From NCBI GenBank assembly GCA_002293605.1, contig DBDO01000230.1, positions 589 to 10,241 on the forward strand: a stretch of DNA of 9,653 nucleotides. The letters run 5' to 3'. Numbering within the stretch: the stretch's first letter is position 1; every line of letters begins with the position of its first letter. Below, one piece after another: positions 1 to 5,084 of the stretch. Source of the stretch: Desulfovibrionaceae bacterium UBA930 (GTDB lineage: Bacteria; Desulfobacterota; Desulfovibrionia; Desulfovibrionales; Desulfovibrionaceae). Position numbers and translations under genes: made by a program. Under the pieces are notes generated by a model. The model worked only from the letters and a program-made list of their open reading frames with translations, had not been told where the DNA came from and made no database searches.

Positions 1-476
1 AGGGCTGCGTGATCCTGGCCGAGCACCAGACCCAGGGGCGCGGGCGCAAGGGCGATGTCTGGCGTTCCCTGCCGAGGGGCCTGCAATTTTCCGTACTGCT
101 CAGGCCGGATGCGCGTACCTGGAATGCCGCAGCCATGACCGGTCTTGCGGCCCTGGCCGTGGCCAGGGCCGTTGCGGATCTTACGGCTCTTGAGCCTTTC
201 GTCAAAGCGCCCAACGATGTGCATATCAAAGGGCGCAAACTGGCCGGAACGCTGGTGGAAACGGGCCTTCGCGGCGATGAGCCGGACTGGGCCGTGGTCG
301 GTATAGGCTGCAACGTCAACGCTTTGCCCGAAGATTTCCCGCCCGAGGAATGCCTTGAAGACGGCAGGCCCCGCTTCACCTCCCTGCTGGCGGAAACGGG
401 CCGCTGCCTTTCCCGTCCGGCGCTTCTGGCTTCCATATTGGAACATCTGGAAGCCCTGTACCTGGGGAAAGACTGA
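1..476 (+). CDS. birA: Biotin--[acetyl-CoA-carboxylase] ligase, 3' part (5' end outside window)
   Basis: The enzyme activates biotin with ATP and transfers it to the acceptor lysine of a biotin carboxyl carrier protein in the cytoplasm. The frame is open from base 3 and reads GCVILAEHQTQGRGRKG, the biotinyl-AMP-binding glycine/arginine loop (GRGR at about 36-50), so the start lies upstream and the GTG at 9 is not a real start. Further marks are KAPND (204-218; KWPND in E. coli BirA), RKLAGTLVE just after it, and GIGCNVN at about 300. Any N-terminal DNA-binding domain would lie outside the window. The protein stops at TGA 474-476, soon after the catalytic core, so the usual C-terminal SH3-like domain of about 50 residues seems absent. 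I saw no continuation of it in another frame. The family call is firm; the symbol follows the family. Confidence 0.88.
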   Translation, partial: GCVILAEHQTQGRGRKGDVWRSLPRGLQFSVLLRPDARTWNAAAMTGLAALAVARAVADLTALEPFVKAPNDVHIKGRKLAGTLVETGLRGDEPDWAVVGIGCNVNALPEDFPPEECLEDGRPRFTSLLAETGRCLSRPALLASILEHLEALYLGKD

Positions 477-500
477 TTATTTCCTTGGCAGAGCTTCTTT

Positions 501-527
501 TTGACAATCGCGCGGCTATGGCATAAG
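501..527 (+). promoter_or_regulatory. Possible sigma70-type promoter for hisS-aspS
   Basis: A perfect -35 hexamer TTGACA (501-506) is followed after 15 bases by CATAAG (522-527), which matches four of six positions of TATAAT. TG at 519-520 one base earlier gives an extended -10. The site starts 25 bases after the birA stop and would start transcription near 533-535, leaving a leader of about 40 bases before hisS. The 15-base spacer is short, which the extended -10 could offset. The start site is not proven by sequence. Confidence 0.45.
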
Positions 528-557
528 TGTGTTCTCTTTCTCTCTCGCAACTCAGAC

Positions 558-562
558 AAGGA
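558..562 (+). promoter_or_regulatory. Ribosome binding site for hisS
   Basis: AAGGA lies 11 bases before ATG 574, a rather long spacing. It still favours ATG 574 over the in-frame GTG at 529, which has no purine-rich site upstream. That longer start would also add 15 residues with no counterpart in HisRS. Confidence 0.5.
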
Positions 563-573
563 TATCCCCCCGA

Positions 574-1875
574 ATGGCCACAATCCAGACCATCAAGGGC
601 TTTGCCGACTTATTCACGCCGCGCAGCGATCTGTACACCTTTATGGAAGATACGGCCCGCCGCGTGTTCGGCGCTTACGGCTACCGTGAACTGCGCCTGC
701 CGCTGCTGGAGCACACCGAGCTCTTTCAACGCTCCATAGGGGCGGAAACCGATGTGGTGCAAAAAGAAATGTACACCTTCGAGGACCGCAAGGGGCGCTC
801 TTTGACTTTACGGCCTGAAGCCACAGCCGGGGCGGTGCGGGCCTATATAGAAAATTCCTGCCATGCGCGGGAAAGCGTGAGCCGCTTTTTCGCCTACGGC
901 CCCATGTTCCGCTACGAACGCCCGCAAAAAGGACGCATGCGCCAGTTCCATCAGCTCGACTGCGAATGCTTTGGCACGCACGAGCCGCAGGTGGACGCCG
1001 AAATGCTGCTCATGCTCATGTTCTTCCTGAAGGAAATAGGGCTCGATAATCTTACGCCGGAACTGAACACCCTGGGCTGCAAGGAGTGCCGCCCTGCATA
1101 CCAGGACGCGCTGACCGCCTTTCTGCGCCGCATAGACCCTCAAACTCTGTGTGAGGACTGCCGCCGCAGAATGGAGAGCAGCCCCATGCGCGTGCTGGAC
1201 TGCAAGGTTCCCTCCTGCAAGGAGCAAACCCTTGACGCGCCGCGTATCCGCGAGCATGTCTGCCCCGAGTGTTCGGAGCACTTTAACGCGGTACTGGGCA
1301 TTCTGGACAAGCGGGGCATGCCCTATACGATCAACCCCCGTCTGGTGCGCGGCTTGGATTATTATTGTCGGACGACCTTTGAGATCGTCTCCTCCAGCAT
1401 CGGCGCGCAGGGCTCGGTTGCGGGCGGGGGGCGCTATGACGGACTGGTGCGTCAGCTCGGCGGCCCGGATGTGCCTGCGGTAGGCTTTGCCTGCGGTATG
1501 GAACGTCTGGCCCTGATGCTGGAAGAGAAAGCCGCCGGGCAGGCCCGCCCGAGGCCGGACTTTTATTTCGCCGTGCTTGCTGCCGATGCGGCGGATACGG
1601 CCCTGCTCGCGGCCCAAACCTTGCGCGAAAGCGGCCTTGCGGGAGAGATGTCCTTTGAATACAAAAGCCTGAAAAGCCAGCTTCGGCAGGCTTCGCGCAC
1701 AAACGCGGAATACTGCCTGATTATGGGCGAGGCTGAACTTGCCATACAAAGCGTTGTGGTCAAGCATATGGACAGCGGGGATCAAGCCACTCTTCCCCTG
1801 CTCACCCTGCGGGACTGGGCCGGCATACGCGCCGAGCAGAAACTGGAAAAAGGGCGCAAGGGCGGATACCGCTAG
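574..1875 (+). CDS. hisS: Histidyl-tRNA synthetase
   Basis: This cytoplasmic class II aminoacyl-tRNA synthetase joins histidine to tRNA-His. At 433 aa it has normal bacterial length. The start MATIQTIKGFADLFTP matches the family N-terminus. Motif 2 lies at residues 106-127 (FFAYGPMFRYERPQ followed by GRMRQFHQ). The histidine-specific motif LVRGLDYYCRTTFE is at 257-270 and motif 3 (AVGFACGMERLALML) at 302-316. Residues about 165-240 form an insertion with paired cysteines (C169/C172, C193/C196, C210/C215, C230/C233), as in one subset of bacterial HisRS. The C-terminal anticodon-binding domain covers about 328-410, followed by a basic tail. aspS begins 23 bases downstream, so the two are probably co-transcribed, a common pairing in bacteria. 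Confidence 0.97.
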   Translation: MATIQTIKGFADLFTPRSDLYTFMEDTARRVFGAYGYRELRLPLLEHTELFQRSIGAETDVVQKEMYTFEDRKGRSLTLRPEATAGAVRAYIENSCHARESVSRFFAYGPMFRYERPQKGRMRQFHQLDCECFGTHEPQVDAEMLLMLMFFLKEIGLDNLTPELNTLGCKECRPAYQDALTAFLRRIDPQTLCEDCRRRMESSPMRVLDCKVPSCKEQTLDAPRIREHVCPECSEHFNAVLGILDKRGMPYTINPRLVRGLDYYCRTTFEIVSSSIGAQGSVAGGGRYDGLVRQLGGPDVPAVGFACGMERLALMLEEKAAGQARPRPDFYFAVLAADAADTALLAAQTLRESGLAGEMSFEYKSLKSQLRQASRTNAEYCLIMGEAELAIQSVVVKHMDSGDQATLPLLTLRDWAGIRAEQKLEKGRKGGYR

Positions 1876-1887
1876 CCCCAAAGCAAG

Positions 1888-1892
1888 AAGGA
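1888..1892 (+). promoter_or_regulatory. Ribosome binding site for aspS
   Basis: AAGGA (within AGAAGGA) sits six bases before ATG 1899. It supports this start even though the protein then carries about 20-25 more N-terminal residues than most AspRS. No better-placed in-frame start is visible nearby. Confidence 0.75.
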
Positions 1893-1898
1893 TTCTCC

Positions 1899-3767
1899 AT
1901 GAGCACAGAAAACCAGCAAGCGGATCTGCAACAGGAACACCAGAAATATATCGAAGCGCTGGGGGATTTCGCCAGAAGCCACTCCTGCGGGGCATTGAAC
2001 GCCGCGCATTTGGGCGAAGAAGTCCGGTTGTGCGGCTGGGTGCAGTTTCGCCGCGACCACGGCGGGCTTATCTTTGTGGATCTGCGCGACAGGGACGGCC
2101 TGACCCAGGTAGTCTTCATCCCCGAAGTCGCGCCGAGGGCGCATGAAAGCGCGCACATTCTGCGCTCGGAGTATGTGATCGCGCTTGACGGCTACGTGCG
2201 CGCCCGCCCCGAGGGCATGGCCAATCCGAATATGCCCACAGGAGAGATAGAAGTTGTGGTGCGCTCCTGGAAGCTGCTCAACACCTCCAAGACCCCGCCC
2301 TTTATGATCGAAGACCGCGTGGACCCGGGTGAAAACCTGCGCCTGGAGCACCGCTATCTTGATTTGCGCCGCCCGAAAATGGCGGCCAACCTGACCTTAC
2401 GCCACCGAGTGGCGCAATCCGTGCGCCGCTATCTTGACGAACTGGGCTTTGTAGAAGTGGAAACGCCCATGCTGACGCGCTCCACGCCCGAGGGCGCGCG
2501 GGACTTTCTGGTGCCCAGCCGTGTTAACCAGGGCGAATTTTACGCCCTGCCGCAAAGCCCGCAGCTTTTTAAGCAACTGCTTATGGTGGGCGGACTGGAC
2601 AGGTATTTTCAGATCGCCCGCTGTTTTCGCGATGAAGATTTGCGCGCCGACAGGCAGCCCGAATTTACGCAGGTGGACATTGAAATGTCCTTTGTGGATG
2701 AAGAGGCGGTCATGGGCATGGCCGAAGGCATGGTGGCGCGCGTATTGAAGGAGGTACGGGGGTGCGAAATTCCCTGCCCCTTCCCGCGCATGAGCTATGC
2801 AGAGGCTATGGCCGACTACGGCCTGGACAAGCCGGACACCCGCTTTGATCTGAAACTCAAGGATGTGACCGCTATTGTGCGCGGCTCGGGCTTTCGCCTG
2901 TTTTCAGCAGCCCCCCTGGTCAAGGCCATGCGCGTTCCGGGCGGGGAAGGCATAACCCGCAAGGAAATTGACGAATTTACCGAATTTGTGAAGATTTACG
3001 GTGCCCAGGGTCTTGCCTGGGTCAAGGCGCGCAAGACCGAAGACGGCTTGGTGGAATGGCAGTCACCCATTGCCAAATTCCTGTCCGAAGAGGAGCGGGC
3101 CGGCTTGAGCGAGGCCCTCGGCCTTGAATGCGGGGACCTGATCTTTTTCCAGGCGGGCGAACCGGGCATGGTCAACGCGGCCCTGGGGAATTTGCGGGTA
3201 AAGCTGGGCGAGCATCTGGGCCTTGTGGACAAGGAGGCCCTGAACTTTCTCTGGGTTACAGATTTTCCCCTCTTTGAATATGATGAGGAGGAAAAGCGCT
3301 ACGCGGCCTGCCACCACCCCTTCACCTCGCCCAAAGAGGCGGACCCGAAAAAACTGGCCGCAGACCCCGCAGCGGCCCTGGCCAGGGCCTATGATATGGT
3401 GCTCAACGGCACGGAACTTGGAGGCGGTTCCATCCGCAACCATGCCGCGCATGTGCAGCGGGGCATGTTCAAAGCCCTGGGCTTTAGCGAGGAGGAGGCG
3501 GAAAGCCAGTTTGGCTTTCTGCTTCAGGCCCTGGAAATGGGCGCGCCGCCCCACGGCGGCATCGCCTTCGGGCTGGACCGTTTTGCCATGCTGCTGGCCG
3601 GGGCGGAATCCATTCGCGATGTTATCGCCTTCCCCAAGACGCAAAAAGCCACCTGCCTTTTGACCGGGGCTCCGGCTGCCGTGAATAATCGTCAGCTCAG
3701 GGAACTGAATCTGCGTTTGCGGGAAAAGGAAAAAGACAAGACTGAGGAAAGCGCGAAAAAGTCGTAA
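1899..3767 (+). CDS. aspS: Aspartyl-tRNA synthetase, probably non-discriminating (Asp/Asn)
   Basis: This cytoplasmic class IIb synthetase joins aspartate to tRNA-Asp. At 622 aa it is slightly longer than the usual 590-600 because of a short hydrophilic N-terminal extension and a charged Lys/Glu-rich C-terminal tail. The OB-fold anticodon-binding domain covers about 42-135 (GWVQFRRDHGG, then DLRDRDG). The active site shows TRSTPEGARDFLVP (193-206), motif 2 (RCFRDEDLRADRQPEF, 241-256) and motif 3 (GIAFGLDRFAMLL, 554-566). The bacterial GAD insertion lies between about 300 and 430. H54 in RDHGG and G106 in RPEG match residues tied to tRNA-Asn acceptance in Pseudomonas aeruginosa AspRS; from memory, the discriminating E. 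coli enzyme has Leu and Lys there. The gene lies 23 bases after hisS and 24 before the TAXI gene. Confidence 0.97.
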   Translation: MSTENQQADLQQEHQKYIEALGDFARSHSCGALNAAHLGEEVRLCGWVQFRRDHGGLIFVDLRDRDGLTQVVFIPEVAPRAHESAHILRSEYVIALDGYVRARPEGMANPNMPTGEIEVVVRSWKLLNTSKTPPFMIEDRVDPGENLRLEHRYLDLRRPKMAANLTLRHRVAQSVRRYLDELGFVEVETPMLTRSTPEGARDFLVPSRVNQGEFYALPQSPQLFKQLLMVGGLDRYFQIARCFRDEDLRADRQPEFTQVDIEMSFVDEEAVMGMAEGMVARVLKEVRGCEIPCPFPRMSYAEAMADYGLDKPDTRFDLKLKDVTAIVRGSGFRLFSAAPLVKAMRVPGGEGITRKEIDEFTEFVKIYGAQGLAWVKARKTEDGLVEWQSPIAKFLSEEERAGLSEALGLECGDLIFFQAGEPGMVNAALGNLRVKLGEHLGLVDKEALNFLWVTDFPLFEYDEEEKRYAACHHPFTSPKEADPKKLAADPAAALARAYDMVLNGTELGGGSIRNHAAHVQRGMFKALGFSEEEAESQFGFLLQALEMGAPPHGGIAFGLDRFAMLLAGAESIRDVIAFPKTQKATCLLTGAPAAVNNRQLRELNLRLREKEKDKTEESAKKS

Positions 3768-3782
3768 AAAAAACCTACTACC

Positions 3783-3788
3783 GAGGAG
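3783..3788 (+). promoter_or_regulatory. Ribosome binding site for the TAXI gene; start ambiguity
   Basis: GAGGAG is three bases before ATG 3792 and six before the adjacent ATG 3795. The spacing favours 3795 as the start actually used. The two choices differ by one methionine at the front of a signal peptide that is removed anyway. Confidence 0.65.
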
Positions 3789-3791
3789 TGC

Positions 3792-4778
3792 ATGATGCAA
3801 TACACCGCTTTTTTCAAACGCGCGATCTGCGTGCTGGGCCTTGGTGCCGTTCTGGCCCTGCCGGGCTTTGAGAGCGCGCAGGCTGAAGAGTTTGTGACCA
3901 TCGGCACCGGCGGCATTACCGGCGTCTATTACCCCGTGGGCGGAGCCATCTGCCGTCTGGTCAACAAGGGACGCAAAGAGCACGGCGTGCGCTGCACGGT
4001 TGAGTCCACCGGCGCTTCGGTATTTAACGTCAACGCCATCCGCTCCGGTGATCTTTCCATGGGCATCGTGCAGTCCGACACCCAGTATCACGCCTACAAC
4101 GGCGGGGAGCAGTTTGAAAAGGCCGGGCCGGACAAAAATTTGCGCGCCCTTTTTTCCCTGCAGTCCGAAGCCTTTACCCTGGTGGCCAGGGACGATGCGA
4201 AGATCAAAAGCTTTGACGACCTGCCCGGCAAGCGCATGAACCTTGGCGACCCCGGTTCCGGCAACCGCAATACCCTGGAACTTTTGATGAAGGAGTATGG
4301 CTGGACGCCCGCGACCTATAAACTGGCCACGGACCTCAAGCCCGCTGAAATGGCCGGGGCACTGTGCGATAATAAAATCGATGCCTATGTCTATGTGGTG
4401 GGCCACCCCAATGGCTCGATCAAGGAAGCCGCCACTACCTGCAATTCCCACGTTGTACCCGTAAGCGGCCCCAAGGTGGAAACCTTCATGAAGAAGTTCC
4501 CCTTCTACCCCGAAGCCGTTATTCCCGGCGGCATGTACAAGGGCACGGACAAGGACGTGCAGACCTTTGGCCCGCGCGCCACGCTCCTGACAAGCGCGAA
4601 TCTCCCGGATGAAACCGCCTACCAGATCACCAAGGCCGTGTTCGCCAACCTGGAAGAATTTAAGAAGCTGCACCCGGCCCTGGCCAGCCTGACTCCCCAG
4701 GAGATGCTGGAAGGCAACTCCGTGCCCTACCACCCCGGCGCTGTGAAGTATTTCAAAGAAGCCGGGCTGATGAAATAG
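3792..4778 (+). CDS. TAXI-family TRAP transporter solute-binding protein
   Basis: This is the periplasmic receptor of a TRAP (ion-gradient-driven) importer; it captures the solute and hands it to the fused permease encoded next (5085-7676). From the first ATG it has 328 aa. A Sec signal peptide is clear: basic KR at 9-10, a hydrophobic core at about 11-26, and a likely cut after AQA (29-31). The mature N-terminus TIGTGGITGVYYPVGGAICR is the TAXI hallmark, followed by STGASVFNVNAIRSGDLSMG (72-91) and QSD (94-96) in the ligand cleft. C54 and C68 could form a disulfide. Related TAXI receptors bind glutamate, glutamine or other organic acids, but the substrate cannot be read from this sequence. 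The gene follows aspS by 24 bases with no terminator seen, so it probably shares the hisS-aspS transcript. Confidence 0.92.
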   Translation: MMQYTAFFKRAICVLGLGAVLALPGFESAQAEEFVTIGTGGITGVYYPVGGAICRLVNKGRKEHGVRCTVESTGASVFNVNAIRSGDLSMGIVQSDTQYHAYNGGEQFEKAGPDKNLRALFSLQSEAFTLVARDDAKIKSFDDLPGKRMNLGDPGSGNRNTLELLMKEYGWTPATYKLATDLKPAEMAGALCDNKIDAYVYVVGHPNGSIKEAATTCNSHVVPVSGPKVETFMKKFPFYPEAVIPGGMYKGTDKDVQTFGPRATLLTSANLPDETAYQITKAVFANLEEFKKLHPALASLTPQEMLEGNSVPYHPGAVKYFKEAGLMK

Positions 4779-4797
4779 GCTGTATTTCAATAGTTCT

Positions 4798-4820
4798 CTG
4801 GGGAGGCTCTGCCTCCCCAG
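4798..4820. repeat. Palindrome A, 10-bp stem with 3-base loop
   Basis: Perfect inverted repeat: CTGGGGAGGC (4798-4807), loop TCT, GCCTCCCCAG (4811-4820). It begins 20 bases after the TAXI stop codon. No T-run follows, so it is not a classical terminator. It is one half of an inverted pair with palindrome B at 5013-5035. Confidence 0.85.
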
Positions 4821-4841
4821 TCTCCTCTGGCAGGGGAGGTG

Positions 4842-4899
4842 GCCCCCTGCACCCGCAATTCCCGAAAAGCGGCTTTGCCGCTTTTCGGGATCAGGGGGC
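4842..4899. repeat. Large nested hairpin with a perfect 14-bp inner stem
   Basis: The inner stem is TCCCGAAAAGCGGC (4860-4873), loop TTT, and its exact complement at 4877-4890. An outer 8-bp stem pairs GCCCCCTG (4842-4849) with CAGGGGGC (4892-4899), leaving a 10-base bulge on the left and one base on the right. No U-run follows. On the RNA it could block 3' exonucleases and stabilise the upstream binding-protein message. On DNA it resembles a REP-type extragenic palindrome. Confidence 0.8.
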
Positions 4900-4950
4900 A
4901 AGGCCGTTCGTCTTGAGCGTAGCGAAGGCGAACTCATTCAAAGCAAATAG

Positions 4951-4979
4951 GCCCCTTGCGGGGCTGGGGCGGAGCCCCA
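4951..4979. repeat. Two small adjacent GC hairpins
   Basis: GCCCC (4951-4955) pairs with GGGGC (4960-4964) around TTGC. TGGGGC (4965-4970) pairs with GCCCCA (4974-4979) around GGA. The GGA loop matches that of palindrome B, so these look like members of one repeat family. Confidence 0.6.
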
Positions 4980-5012
4980 CATGTATTGATAAACAGCCCC
5001 TGGCGAAGGGGT

Positions 5013-5035
5013 CAGGGGAGGCGGAGCCTCCCCTG
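5013..5035. repeat. Palindrome B, inverted relative of palindrome A
   Basis: Perfect inverted repeat: CAGGGGAGGC (5013-5022), loop GGA, GCCTCCCCTG (5026-5035). The reverse complement of 4997-5036 matches 4797-4836 at 31 of 40 ungapped positions. The intergenic stretch 4779-5084 is therefore flanked by two inverted copies of one element. Apart from these palindromes I see nothing else in that stretch except the permease ribosome binding site. Confidence 0.8.
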
Positions 5036-5073
5036 GACTTTCGCCCCCTTGCTGTAGCCTTACTGTTTACGAG

Positions 5074-5079
5074 AAGGAG
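5074..5079 (+). promoter_or_regulatory. Ribosome binding site for the TRAP permease
   Basis: AAGGAG lies five bases before ATG 5085, an ideal spacing that fixes the permease start. Confidence 0.8.
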
Positions 5080-5084
5080 TTTTC

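Noticed and set aside
529..573. Upstream GTG start adding 15 residues to HisRS
   Set aside because: No ribosome binding site before it, and the extra residues do not match HisRS, whose normal N-terminus begins at ATG 574.
808..1995. Antisense open frame of 395 codons over hisS
   Set aside because: It lies opposite motif 2, motif 3 and the anticodon domain of HisRS and has no recognisable family features.
4860..4899. Intrinsic terminator after the TAXI gene
   Set aside because: The 14-bp stem is strong, but the bases after it are TCAGGGGGCA, with no U-run, so a classical Rho-independent terminator is not supported.
3063..4937. Antisense open frame of 624 codons over the end of aspS, the TAXI gene and the intergenic palindromes
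   Set aside because: It mirrors two clear genes and its translation is rich in Gly/His/Gln/Ala with no recognisable domain. Strong G/C bias at third positions removes stops on the opposite strand.
4779..5084. Insertion sequence remnant or CRISPR array in the intergenic stretch
   Set aside because: No transposase fragment, no target duplication, and no regularly spaced identical direct repeats; the repeats are short palindromes of unequal type and spacing.
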